DNA of 64,000 nucleotides, from contig NC_134025.1 of NCBI RefSeq assembly GCF_964204645.1, positions 17,266,001 through 17,330,000 on the forward strand, read 5' to 3'. Below the pieces are notes generated by a model, which was given only the letters and a program-made list of their open reading frames with translations, did no database searches and was not told the origin of the DNA. Source of the DNA: Tubulanus polymorphus. Taxonomy: Eukaryota > Nemertea > Palaeonemertea > Tubulaniformes > Tubulanidae. Shown piece by piece: positions 1 to 10,733 of this stretch; the stretch's first letter is position 1; every line of letters starts with the position of its first letter. The position numbers and the translations under genes are program-made.

Positions 1-230
1 TGAATATGGTGAGTTACAAGGTTATTTGGTTTTGAATATGGTCACCAGGGGGCGTTGAATAGTAGAATAACTTAGTATTTCCATATTAAATTGTCAACGA
101 GGCATTGTTTGTTATCACAATCAATTACAAAATCGTAGCTGCTGACATGTTTTATGATTGTATTGAGTTTCAAGGTCATTGGTTTATGTATATGGTCACC
201 AGAGGGCGTTGAATATTGAAATTGTTAGAT
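1..230. repeat. Diverged repeat with CACCAGRGGGCG boxes
   Basis: Two diverged copies, around 1-60 and 121-215, each end in a box reading GTCACCAGRGGGCGTTGAAT. A third partial copy at about 5641-5702 shares the preceding part (a GAGTTTC-AGGTCATTG block). No reading frame is supported. This is a dispersed repeat of unknown class. Confidence 0.5.
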
Positions 231-284
231 TGTTGAGCATTTGAAACCACTTCCCAAGTGGGCATGGTGTCCCTGGACTCCTAG

Positions 285-353
285 TTAATTAATTGAATAT
301 CTCACAACTTTTGTCTATCTATGCGGAGCAATTAAATTGTCCAGATAAGTCAT
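285..353 (-). other. Conserved 22-codon frame of the Polinton family, copy 1
   Basis: On the minus strand an ATG opens a 22-codon frame beginning MTYLDNLIAPHR and ending RYSIN-stop. The same block occurs at 52646-52714, where the frame is open; here the Trp codon TGG is TAG. Both copies lie just downstream of the 3' end of the same small Polinton gene, in the same relative orientation. It may be a tiny gene, the tail of a longer gene, or simply conserved intergenic DNA. Confidence 0.4.
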
Positions 354-398
354 TTCGGATTCTCAATATATAATCAATTTTATTATCAATTTATTTTT

Positions 399-726
399 TT
401 AATCAACAATTTCTAAATCATGATGCCTGTCTTCATTTTTTCCATGATAGATTATTTTAAATCCTTCTAAATCTTTTAATCCCTCTGTACTCAATGAAAC
501 CCATTTATCAGGTAAAAATACTTTAAATTCTCGCGTTGTACTAACATTACAATAACTTAAATTTGCTGATACTTTCTCTCCATATTTAGTTTTTATATTT
601 TCTAATTTCAGTATTTTGTGTTCAATTTCTTTTGTAACATCAACTAACTTTTTTATTTCAAATTGTTTTTTTTGCTGGTTTTATTCTGTTATTTATTGCT
701 GCTAAGAATGATTTTCTATCTCCCAT
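399..726 (-). pseudogene. Small Polinton-associated gene (about 110 aa), copy 1, frameshifted
   Basis: The frame starts MGDRKSFLAAINNR at 726 and ends HHDLEIVD. One frameshift lies in an A-run about 20 codons in. The protein aligns along its length with the intact frame at 49695-50048: shared features are a K(Y)GEK/KYGDK core, a VFLPDKW / TYLPDRF segment and a C-terminal IIYHGKNE / FIYKGKNE plus HH motif. A third, 5'-truncated copy lies at 52411-52568. The family is unknown to me. It is basic, has no membrane segment, and might be a small nucleic-acid-binding or virion protein; that is inference only. The start sits in ATAAATGGG, like the other Polinton gene starts here. Confidence 0.6.
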
Positions 727-812
727 TTATTATGGGAAAAAATTACTTGTGGTGATGAGTGGTGTGTCGCCCTCTCGCCCTCTGATCTGAAACCCACATT
801 TACCAATTACTG
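727..812. other. Possible Polinton end sequence
   Basis: Upstream of the small gene, the block CGCCCTCT-GATCTGAAACCC followed by ACATTTACCAATTACT is also found, inverted, at about 52375-52412. A shorter form occurs at about 49577-49600. It lies where a Polinton terminus would be expected (outermost small gene, then a short leader). No second terminal inverted repeat or 6-bp target duplication could be demonstrated. Confidence 0.3.
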
Positions 813-875
813 TTGATTCCAAAAGATTTTGGCTCATTTGCATTGATAGACAGGTTTTATGAATGATTTTACTAT

Positions 876-1046
876 GGGGGTCATTCATTTATTACATACG
901 CATTCGGGGAGGGGGAGGGGTCAGTGCAATTGCGTACTGTAATGCTTAATGTATACGGAAAAATGGCCGATTTTGCGTACAGAGGGGGAGGGGGGGGGGG
1001 TTGAAAAATTCAAATTTCATGCGTACGTAATTAATGAATGATCCCA
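876..1046. mobile_element. Short foldback MITE with G-rich core
   Basis: The left arm GGTCATTCATTTATTACATA (from about 879) is the inverted counterpart of the right arm TAATTAATGAATGATCCC ending near 1046. The core has two G-runs, including AGGGGGAGGGGGGGGGG near 981-1000. There is no coding capacity. It is typical of a small non-autonomous terminal-inverted-repeat element. Confidence 0.6.
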
Positions 1047-1170
1047 TGCCGTGTCAAAATGCGTCGTAAAACGCGCATCACACTTTTCCTAATCAATAAT
1101 GGTCATCATAATCGATAGTGGCGCCCCGTGCGGATATGAACATACCTACCCTTGTTATTTTTTATATAGT

Positions 1171-1655
1171 TACCGTAAATTGGGGTGACTTGAGACAATA
1201 TGGCTGATGAGGGATTTGTGTGTTAACCAACTAGTAGTCTCAAGTCACCCGAACTAAAATTTTCAGTGCAATTTCATATGGGGTTACTGGATACAGGCCC
1301 GTCTCTAGTGACAGCATGCAAAAAGATTCCTGAATGTACAGGACCCAACCATGAGTCGGCCTATTTTGTCTGCCTGACTGAGTCTAGGGGGTTAAAAACT
1401 ACGCATATATTCATTTTACTAAAATTCTGTGTTATTTTGTGTATGTCTCAAGTCACCCCTCACCTTGAGGTGACATGAGTTGTTTTTGAATAAAAAAATT
1501 TAGAAAATAATAAGACACATTTTTTCATCATGCCTAGAACTGAAGAGGGACCAATTGTTGTTCAAATAATCATCATTTGGGTAGATTGTAGGTAGGTCCT
1601 CGAGCTGCATTTGAAAAAATCACTAATAAGTCTCAAGTCATCCCGATTTACGGTA
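1171..1655. mobile_element. MITE with 26-bp terminal inverted repeats
   Basis: The left end TACCGTAAATTGGGGTGACT (1171 on) matches the inverted right end AGTCATCCCGATTTACGGTA ending at 1655. Further inverted GTCTCAAGTCACCC blocks occur inside at about 1230 and 1445. No transposase frame is present. It is a non-autonomous cut-and-paste element. Confidence 0.7.
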
Positions 1656-3430
1656 CTATAGACATTGGATTAACAGATTATCGTTTTAAGCCCACTTGGG
1701 ACTTTAGTCCCAGCGGGCTATTGCGTTCACTTTTCGTCCGTCGTCTGTCCGTAGACGGAATCCAGTTATTTTGGGAATTTTTGTAGACGCTTCAATGTAA
1801 TGTCTTGATATTTGGTTTATACATGTATCTACCCTAGACACATCTTCAGCCCAAAAACCGTCCCTGCCAGAATCAAGATGGCCGGCTGGCAGCCATTGTG
1901 GTTCGCCAAAATCAGCACTTTTTACACATTAAAAGTTACATAGTAACAAGCAGCTGGGGTCCAGCGAAGCAGCTATGCTCAGTGTGAGTTTGACCACTTA
2001 AAGCTGTCAGTATCAATTAAATTGTTGTTGATACTGGCTCTTTGAGACTAGTGAAATGCCGCGGTCATAACCACTAGGATAGACTTTAGTTTATACTCCA
2101 CATCCGGGCCACTACAGTTGAACCTATATCTGAAAATAAAGTATGACTGAATGTGTTGTTAAGCAATGACATTAAATCATGCAAAAATAATATTGATTTA
2201 TAGAATATCTAGGTTCTGAAATGAAGAAAATGTATAAGTTACTGCAAAAAAATTGATTGTTTAAGGAAATAACAAAATTCATGCAAATGGATATGACTAG
2301 CAATGCATGCAATATAAATTTATGAAATTTATAAAAATATGAATGAACAGTGAGAATATGAATAGAATTCTTTTGACTAGAATTTGACTAAGATGACCAG
2401 CATTCAATTATTCCAAAAATCTAAAATTCACAACGTTTCAATCTCACTCTAGAGATCATCGTCAAGTGTACATTAGTAATAAGCATAAATCATGCTGTCC
2501 ACGATCTCTACACTGTAAATATCCAGGATAGATCAGGATATCTTTCGTCGTGGAATAATAGAAATATAATGATGTGAATATGATAAATAATTTGGGAAAG
2601 CTTGAACTTGAAAACGAAATTTTAAAAAAGTTCATCTCTGCTCAATATTCTTAGTTGCGCACTGTCTTATGAGTAATCATGTAATTCGAGGATATGCATT
2701 TTAATTCGAGCTCCATCCAGTCGGCCGGAGTTTCCAGTCGGCGCGGTTGGTTTTTAGTAGGAGCCCTATAGGTAGATGTTCGTTTGAGCAAATGGCCTCC
2801 ATGGCCCGTTTATGGTTGCCACCCTTGTTTTTTCAAATTACCTTTCCCTGATTTTCCACATTTCAAAGTCATGTTACACAAAGAACAAAATGCAAGTCCA
2901 GGAGCATCTATTTTTCTTCAAATAGATCAACATAACATCGCCCATGCAATTCTCCTCTCCCAACCATGCCCATTTCCATGTATTTGTAACATCACGATCT
3001 AGGCCTATAGTTTTAATATCGGCACTTGCATGACTAACTATTTTGGAATTCATTTTGAGCGATCCACACTCAATGACTTTTGAGAATCAAGAGACTTACG
3101 AACTTAGAACAATGAACGGTCACTGCTGTCTAGCCTACAAATGTGGTCACGTCACACATGTGCACGATAAATCCGGAAAGCTTTCCTCCCTGCGATTGAT
3201 AGCTGCATTATATCGGTTACAATTACTGGCAACTGCACCGGCTCACATCGTCACGTAATAAGCATTTTGAGAATAGATTTCATTTAGTTTTAATAATAGC
3301 GGAATATATTTCCAGTTGAAAAGCAGTTTCTAAAGACCTTTATCTTTCTTATTCTGTTTTGAAAAAATGTGCTAGCAACATCATAGATGGGGCCGCTCAC
3401 CCCATAATTCTACCCATTTCGTTGTAATTC
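1656..3430. other. Non-genic stretch
   Basis: No supported gene. Around 1690-1760 there is a block reading GCCCACTTGGGACTTTAGTC then a TCCGTCGTCTGTCCGTAGAC run, which looks like part of a dispersed repeat. The rest is AT-rich unique-looking sequence with only short chance frames. Confidence 0.5.
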
Positions 3431-3439
3431 ATTCATTCA

Positions 3440-3735
3440 ATTTCCAATGTACATTTGAAACAGTTTGTGAATTGCCTTTTCACCCTATGTAACTAACCCC
3501 ACATGTTTTTGGTTAGTGAGCCACAGATAAATGGACATCATCTTCAACTGATGTCAACATATACATTTGAAACATATTGTGAATTGCCTTTGCCTCTATC
3601 TAACTAGCCCCACATGCTTTGGACATGTAACTTGCCCGCGTGTTTCGGACATGTTGGCAATACATAAACGAACATTATCTGATGTCAACTTGTACAATTG
3701 AAATCATTTGGGAATTGCCTTTGCTGTGATTATAC
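3440..3735 (+). repeat. Diverged tandem repeat, three units
   Basis: The phrase ACATTTGAAACA-TTTGTGAATTGCCTTT recurs at about 3450, 3560 and 3695 in diverged form, separated by 110-135 bases that share CTAACTARCCCCACATG. No coding potential. Confidence 0.55.
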
Positions 3736-4054
3736 TGCTATACACCTTGCTATACTTAGATATTTAACCTTACTTGATGAATAAACTTATTTACCATAGA
3801 CAATAAATCATCTTAGCTGATCAAGGCACAATCACATTTTCATTTTCCACAATAACTGACATTGATGATGTAGGCCTATACTTAATGCAAATGAAGATAT
3901 TTTTCCTTAGCCTTAAAAGCGATGGCTTGTTAGCTGACCATAATGATCAGAGGTGGATTTAAAGGTTCTTGAGTACTGCGCTGCTGCTGCTGTAGGCAAC
4001 TATGTCATAGAAAATTTTTGATTTTGTAGAGCTCTGAGTTCAATCTCAATCAAT

Positions 4055-5248
4055 TTGGGGCTCCATTTGATGAGAACAGTACTCACAGACATAAAACGTT
4101 CTTCTCATTTCAGGAGTTATACCCCTCTGCAAGTATACAGGATGACACAGCATTTGCGGTACACTCTTCTGTCAAGAAGGCTTTCTCAGATTCATATAGA
4201 GAGAAAAAGCAAATTATTCTACCATGATTCTTTGGCGATAACATATGCTAGCTATGGGGATCCTACAAAAACACTTGTAAAAACTAACATCAGTCTACCA
4301 AAAAAACTTTCTCCAAATGAAATTTTAGTGAAAATGATGGCAGCTCCTATCAACCCAGCAGACATTAATATGATTGAAGGTGTTTACCCAATAAAACCAG
4401 CCTTGCCAGCAGTTGCTGGCAATGAAGGTGTGGGTATTATTGTTGACACTGGAAGTGACGTACAAACCATCGAGTGTGGGGACTGGGTTATTCCCAGTAC
4501 TTCTGGTTGGGGAACCTGGAGAACGATGGCCATTTGTGCAGAGGAAGAGGTTAAGAAAATTGACAATGATATACCTGTGACAAAAGCAGCAACAATAGCT
4601 GTCAATCCATGTACAGCTTATAGATTGCTTTTAGACTTTGTAAATCTTAAACCAGGTGATACAGTTATTCAAAATGGAGCTAATAGTGCTGTTGGTCAAG
4701 CTGTCATTCAAATTGCCAATTCAATGGACCTGAAAACTGTAAATATTTTGAGGCCAAGAGAAGACTTGAAGCAATTAACTGAATATCTCAAAGGAATTGG
4801 TGCTACACAGGTCCTTACTGAGGAAGAATCAAGATATCCTGAAACAAAAGAATTGTGGAAAGTGCTGAAGAAGCCAATGTTAGCGCTGAATTGTGTAGGT
4901 GGCAAAAGTGCTACACAGCTTATAAGACATCTTGATAAAAATGGTGTAATGGTTACTTACGGTGGAATGTCAAGACAGCCAGTTACTATTCCCACTGCAC
5001 AGTTCATTTTTAATAACATAAAGCTTGTGGGATTCTGGATGACTGAATGGAACCTGAATAATAGATCATGTGCTGATGGTGATAAAATGTTGAAATATCT
5101 TTGTGACCTTATACATAAGGGTAAATTACAACAGCCTATTTGCGAATTTACCCACATATCAGATTATGCAAATGCTGTAAAAGCATCACTCCAATCACGC
5201 ACTTCCAAAAAACAAATTTTGTACATGGATGACGCTGTATGTCAGTAG
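4055..5248 (+). CDS. MECR: Mitochondrial trans-2-enoyl-CoA/ACP reductase-like (MECR type)
   Basis: A single open frame of up to 397 codons in the MDR zinc-less reductase family. MECR reduces trans-2-enoyl-ACP/CoA with NADPH in the last step of mitochondrial fatty-acid (octanoate/lipoate) synthesis. Visible landmarks are the substrate loop APINPADINMIEGVYPIKP, with the Tyr matching the catalytic position in MECR, GDWVIPSTSGWGTWR, the dinucleotide-fold motif NGANSAVGQAVIQIA, LNCVGGKSATQLIR, VTYGGMSRQPV and the C-terminal SKKQILYM. No lesions. The ATG at 4142 (MTQHLRYTLLSRRL) gives 368 residues, near the usual length, with a basic presequence suited to mitochondrial import. The upstream frame from 4055 crosses a TTCTCATTTCAG/G that looks like a splice acceptor (exon from 4114), so 5' exons may exist. 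Vertebrate MECR genes have many introns; the uninterrupted frame suggests a retrocopy or intron loss, but no poly(A) tract or target duplication was found. Confidence 0.85.
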   Translation: MGLHLMRTVLTDIKRSSHFRSYTPLQVYRMTQHLRYTLLSRRLSQIHIERKSKLFYHDSLAITYASYGDPTKTLVKTNISLPKKLSPNEILVKMMAAPINPADINMIEGVYPIKPALPAVAGNEGVGIIVDTGSDVQTIECGDWVIPSTSGWGTWRTMAICAEEEVKKIDNDIPVTKAATIAVNPCTAYRLLLDFVNLKPGDTVIQNGANSAVGQAVIQIANSMDLKTVNILRPREDLKQLTEYLKGIGATQVLTEEESRYPETKELWKVLKKPMLALNCVGGKSATQLIRHLDKNGVMVTYGGMSRQPVTIPTAQFIFNNIKLVGFWMTEWNLNNRSCADGDKMLKYLCDLIHKGKLQQPICEFTHISDYANAVKASLQSRTSKKQILYMDDAVCQ

Positions 5249-5990
5249 ATATATGTACACTTTGATGTGAACGCAGATTATCAATCTATAATTGAAGAAT
5301 GCTAAACTTCAACGAAAAGTCTTGGACATGTACATGTGTGCATCTAGATGACCCCGAAGATTTGGTTGAATATACCTCGACTACTGTTCTTTGCGTACAT
5401 CAGCAGGTGTTTGCGGTGACATCATACTTGGAAAGAGAATGCATTAGCTTTTTGGTTTTCCTTTTTAGCGATAGTAGAGTTGTCGTTGAGCTAATTATGA
5501 ATCATGTGGTACATGTACCTGGTTTTTTGTGGTCGTTTTTTTCATTGGTAGTTGGCCTTAACAATGTATAATTGATGTGATTGAAGACATGCAAAGCCTC
5601 AGTCGATGACATGGTCGGCCAGCCGACCTGTTAACCACAATGAGTTGCAAAATGGTAGCTAGTGATATGTTCTATAATTGTGGTGAGTTTCCAGGTCATT
5701 GTCTTTTAGCATTGGTTGACGTCAATGATATGTAGAATGGATCGAAAGTCATAGTCGAAAAAAGCGCGGACTCCTTTCATTTTCATAGTAACTTCAAATT
5801 GTAACTACGTTCATGTAAACATTAGAAACGGCTGAAAATGACTCAAAATAATGTTTCAATTATTCCCTACAAGATAGCGTCGCCAGATTCCCGATTTAAT
5901 GGTTATTTTATCGCATTTTTTCTCGTAAATAATGTGTAGATGAGAGAGGGTTAAGCACTCGCTCATCTTCGTGGTCCAGCCCAACAACTA
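5249..5990. other. Non-genic stretch after MECR-type gene
   Basis: No supported gene. It includes a partial copy of the dispersed repeat seen at 121-215 (5641-5702). No obvious AATAAA lies close behind the MECR-type stop. Confidence 0.45.
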
Positions 5991-5996
5991 CATGTA

Positions 5997-6772
5997 CAGT
6001 AGACTCCGCATACCTCGGAGTCATACACCTCGGAATATTGCTTAGCTCAGAACAAATCTAAAATATTTTTCTTAATGCAATTATTTCTCAAATGAAAATC
6101 TCCGAGTAACTCGGAGTTGCATACTTCGGAATATCGCATACCTCAGAATGATTTTTTTATAAGTTGAGTCCTAAAATCGTGTACCTCGGAAATTCTGAAC
6201 ATCGTCCCGACAATATTTTTTTCAAAAACGCATCCCTAGCCTACTGCATAACAACTTGATACAGATTAATCAATACCTGTTCTTGGACGTGAATCAACAT
6301 CTGTACTATGTTACCACGTGTATTGCGATAGATATGCTAATGATCGTAAGAATTGGAAGCGTGCCAGTCGCGCTAGTTCTCGGCTGTCTTTAATACGAAT
6401 AGTCAATTGAATGGATGTAGGCGGAGCTATAGACTTGACACTGCACATCAAACCCACGTGTTTTTAAATTCTCTCAACTGGGAAGGAGGCTTTACTTGGT
6501 GTACTACAGTACGATGTTTTGATATAAAAGATGACAAGTCAAATCTCCCGGGGGGATATGAGGTTTTGATTGAAATAACAATAAAAGCCTGTCAGATATG
6601 GTACATATACGATCTTTATTCAACATAGATTAGTATAAGAAAGATAATTTGAGCCCACGTGTCCACAACGATTTTTTATGACAAAATTTGCGGACCTTAT
6701 GTACCTCGGAAATCGCATACCTCAGAAAAAATTTTCCAGTCCCAAGAATTCCGAGGTAAGCGGAGTCTACTG
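5997..6772. mobile_element. Pogo-like MITE with TA target duplication
   Basis: The ends are perfect inverted CAGTAGACTCCGC / GCGGAGTCTACTG, flanked on each side by TA. Terminal repeats extend inward through ATACCTCGGA / TCCGAGGTAAG, and CTCGGA-containing subrepeats recur at both ends. CAGT termini and a TA duplication are characteristic of the pogo/Tc1-mariner group. No transposase frame is present. It sits immediately beside, and probably inside, the gag remnant that follows. Confidence 0.75.
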
Positions 6773-6785
6773 TAGTATGTATACT

Positions 6786-7722
6786 CGTCGATGAGGAGAG
6801 GCGAGATTTTCAGCAACTGGTCAGAGTGCTCGACAACCGCTTAGGACACGGTCATCAGGCTGAACTATTTTTGGCTGAAATAAGAAACAGTCGTCGTAAA
6901 CGGAATGAAGGCCTGAGAGAGCTCTCGCAGGTTTTAATCACCTTGGCAACCAACGCTTACCCTGATTTAACTCCGACTCAATGAGACCGATTAACACGAA
7001 ACCATTTTATCGATGCTTTGGATGATAGAGATTTGAGAATGCGCCTTCAACAGAGTCACAGTACATCATTAGACGAGGTCGTGAAATAAGCGGTAGAACT
7101 CGAGGCATTCGAGAAATTAGAAGATGTTCGGGAGAGAAACTTGCATGGCTTCGTAAATCAGGTTAAATCGGAACCCCGCGGAGAAATTAAAGGGTTAAAA
7201 GAACAAGTCTCTCAACTAACCTCAATGGTGAAGCAAGTGTTGACTCAGCAAAGCCCCCAGGAGGGTGCCGGTAGGCGTTTCCCTAATCGCATCGTCTGTT
7301 ACGCCTGCGGAGAGCCTGGCCACATTTCTCGAGAATGTCGCAGATCGAGGCCTCGGGGAAACGAGGGACGGTTGGCTCCTCGAGATTCCGGCCAAATTCG
7401 GAGAAATTCAACGAGCATAATCATACAAGGGAAGATAGGAGAAATCAATGTAGATTATTTGATTGACATGGGAGCTTGCGTCTCCGTTGTAAATAGCAAG
7501 ATTTATAATCAACTACGCCCCGCGATGAAAGATAAATTAGAGATGTCGGATGTTGCATTAAGTACGGCCAATGGCTTAGGTATTGAAGTTGTCAAAGGTC
7601 AGATGGAGATCGACGCTAAGATTTTCGATAAATCGACTCCCTGGAAATTTGTGAATGCTGATATATCAGAAGATGTCATACTCGGCATGGATTTTCTAGA
7701 ATTTTTCTGTACTGTCTTCTAG
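6786..7722 (+). pseudogene. LTR-retrotransposon gag-protease remnant
   Basis: A gag C-terminal region is readable from about 6786 with stop codons near 6982 and 7087, then an open stretch 7141-7722. The latter holds a short coiled-coil, a CCHC zinc knuckle (CYACGEPGHISREC, about 7300) and the start of a retropepsin domain, where the active-site DTG appears as DMGA (YLIDMGACVSVV) and the second half retains VILGMDFL. Without the catalytic Asp-Thr-Gly it cannot be a working protease. No reverse transcriptase follows; the copy is 3'-truncated. The family is Ty3/Gypsy-like by domain order. Confidence 0.75.
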
Positions 7723-7729
7723 ACTGTAA

Positions 7730-9330
7730 GATATTCCCCGGACGAAAGAGCTTGATTTTGGGTGATGAGCAACTGTTTTACGGAAGCACTGTAATCTTGA
7801 CGAGAATAATACTCGAGTACGAAGCCGACGGAAGGTTATCCTTCGGCCATTTTCGGAACAGATACATGTAGTTGATGGACTCGTAGATATTCAACACCAT
7901 ACTGGAAAATGGACAATAATAGTCATCGCGACTTACCCATAAACACCAATTTCTCACCGCACGTATAGTCTAGTAGACACAGAAGAAATTTCTGCCAGCA
8001 AGGGTTATGAATCCGACCTCTGAAACGATAACCATTTATAAAGGTTCAACCCTGGGTTCAACCCATCTCAGCACCATCAGTAGGGATTTCAGGTCACGTG
8101 ATCAAAATGTGTCATAATTAGCGTTTTCCACGCTTCAAAATTTCAATCGCTCATAAAAAACGTATTCTATATCCAATTAAAGCCAAACTTGCTCGGTATA
8201 TTCAATTTACCGGTTATTTGTTGTGCTGTAAATTTCATGAGTGTATCCTGCATAGTTATGGAGCAATAAGTCGTAGTTCAGCGCGCGTCGGCTCATTTCT
8301 AGGAAACAAGATGGCGGCCATGTTTTTCATGCATTTTTCAAACACGTGAAAAACGCACGCAATTTTTGGGGTCAAATCCACGAGCCTGCTGCTGATTGGC
8401 TGGATATTTGACCTCAGAATATTTTAAGAACATGTTTCATATAGAGCATGTCGGTGCGTGCAAGTTTTGGTAGGCCCTGTATCACTCGGAAAAAGTCGTA
8501 AACAATTCAAAGTGCTCATACGCTAAAATTAATAATTTTAACAAGTTGCACTCTACTACATTATAAAATAAGATACTTTATACGTGTAAATTGTTTTCAA
8601 TTATTACTTTTAAGATTGATTTAGTAGTCTTTCGCAGATTTTGACCTAAAGTCGGCAAGGCGCTTCAAATTGTTTACATCCGGGTCACTACCGGCTCCAC
8701 ACCGGCTGATCAATCAAAACACTTCCGGGTTCATTTTTACCACTCTAAACGACAATTTAGCAGGTAAAGCACCACTTTCACTCAATAAATTCATACTTTA
8801 TTATGAAATCGGCAATATATTAGACCAATAATGGATAGGCCTACCTAATTTAAAAACTTTGAGTATTTTGCTCAAGAATCTTAAGTTTTGTCTAAATTTT
8901 AGCTCATTTTTTGCTAAAAAGAATTTTTTTTTCTAATCTGCTTCACCTTTAGGTAATAAAGTAGTCATTTTAATATCTCATCTTGAATACTAGGATATCC
9001 TTCTGAAAAGCAGTTGTTATTCATTTGTTCATGGTTTTTCAATTCCAGTTGACCCTTTCGCTAAATAACTGCCGCTGCTAGGCCTATAATACCCACCAAC
9101 CAATGGTTAATCAAATAGATTCTAGAGGATTATATTATCAATTTTCTTTTTCATTCGAATGCCTAAAAGGAGACCTTTAATTAGATACCAAACATGACGC
9201 ACTTAAAATTGACTTTCTGATGAAATATCGACGCAAAACAAGATGGCCGCCATTCCTCGAGCCTCAATTTGAGATATCTTGCTATAGATATTTCATGGGT
9301 AGAACTGTTAGGGCCTAGGGATCTCTAAAG
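7730..9330. other. Non-genic stretch
   Basis: No supported gene. Only short chance frames were seen. The blocks near 8280-8330 and 9235-9260 both contain AACAAGATGGC(G/C)GCCAT, suggesting related repeat pieces. Confidence 0.4.
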
Positions 9331-9335
9331 AATAA

Positions 9336-10265
9336 AGCTAAAATACGAACCGAAATACGAAACGAAATGGTCACATTTCAAACACACGCCCATACTATGG
9401 TCAAAGCTCGTTATAACGCTATATCGTGCTCTACCACAAGAAAGTTACATTGTAACAGTCTAAACACTTACACAGACAATATTGCAGCATATTTTTGATT
9501 TATCTGTTGCCGGCATATCGGGCTACGACTTACGCGAGGTATTTTGAATGAAATCAGAAGATTTGGAATTTATAATTGATACGACTTATAAAGTACGAGT
9601 TATAAGCAATATTTTATAAGGTTTAAAGAAGAAAAAAATCGGGACCAAAATAATTATACGAGAGATGTGATGATACGACTAGTTCGATGACGACTTATGC
9701 GGGGTTGACTGTAGCAGAAAGGAAAGGCAAGCGCTTCACGTTCTTGGACACCGGCCGACATATCTGAACCTGTATAGTATCGATCATTTAGCTCAGAAAA
9801 AATTAATGTTCAGGGTAGATTAGCGGCCGGTCGGGTCAACTTTTAAGCTCCTCAGCAGAGGAGAAATGAGGTATCAATTTTTTAGCCTAGCACTGGTCGA
9901 TATATTTTAAGGCACACTTCGTTCTCTAACCCGTAATTTATTAATCGCTACCTTCCATTTGAGTATGAGCATGCGCAGATCATTCTCCCTGATGGCATCG
10001 CTAAACTCAGTCGCGGCACGGAACCCTGCCACACTAGACCGGGTGCGCATGTTTAAGCCAGCTCCATGAGTCTGCTGCTATAGCGCAAAAAATTACAAAA
10101 TTTTCGTTTCGTATTACATTTTATACTTTAGCAGGACCCGCGAAAAAATGACCATTTCGTTTCGTAGTTTAGCATTTCGTATAGTATTTCGTTTCGTACT
10201 TTCTTAATTTCGTTTTGCATTTCGTAATTTCGTTGCATATTTCTTAATTTTCGTAGTTTCGTACT
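9336..10265. mobile_element. Foldback element with CGAAAT-rich ends
   Basis: The left arm AATACGAAACGAAATGGTCA (about 9352-9371) is the inverted counterpart of TGACCATTTCGTTTCGTA at about 10149-10166. Further TTTCGTA/TTTCGTT motifs fill the right arm to about 10260. Inside, near 9712, GGGGTTGACTGTAG resembles a single pogo-type end, so it may itself be composite. There is no transposase. It abuts the first recognisable PolB codons. Confidence 0.55.
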
Positions 10266-10280
10266 TAAGGAGTACCCATA

Positions 10281-10572
10281 TAGACGATAGATTAGATAAA
10301 TGTTATAATGAAATAAAAAGTAAAATAGAAGAGAAATATTTTGAAGGATCTGGTTTAATATTTCATGAAATAATATTTATGGCTTTACATGTATTCAATA
10401 CAAAATATAATAAGTTAACTAAATCAAAACCAATAGATGAAAATAATTTATATTATAAAGATGATAATATAAATGCATCAAGTTATATTAAACTACCATT
10501 TAAAACTAATGCTGTTATAAATGTACAAAATGAAGATGATAAATGTTTTCTTTGGACAATGATTAGTTGCTT
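10281..10572 (+). pseudogene. Polinton DNA polymerase B, N-terminal piece
   Basis: About 95 codons open in one frame, including FEGSGLIFHEI, SSYIKLPF, and the motif NEDDKCFLWTMIS that is typical of the N-terminal region of metazoan protein-primed type-B polymerases of Polintons. The true start is not visible; the foldback element ends just upstream. The frame is cut at GCTT (10569-10572), and the next PolB residues (LHPVEDYNQHTYRL) resume at 12986 after a 2.4-kb insertion. Confidence 0.75.
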
Positions 10573-10733
10573 TGTCACCCTGGTATAATTTGCATACTTC
10601 GTAATCATATAGATCTACAATGTCATATCGAACAGTTCATAACATTTCATAGCTCTACTACTACTACATAATAATAATAATAATAATATAATATAACTTA
10701 TGACTATAGTGTCAATATGTGCTTTAAGGTCGT

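Noticed and set aside
981-1003. Poly-G tract as a regulatory G-quadruplex
   Set aside because: It lies inside a MITE between inverted arms with no gene nearby; no reason to assign function.
5299-5571. 90-codon frame after the MECR-type gene
   Set aside because: No domain, poor codon character, no homologue recognised; likely chance.
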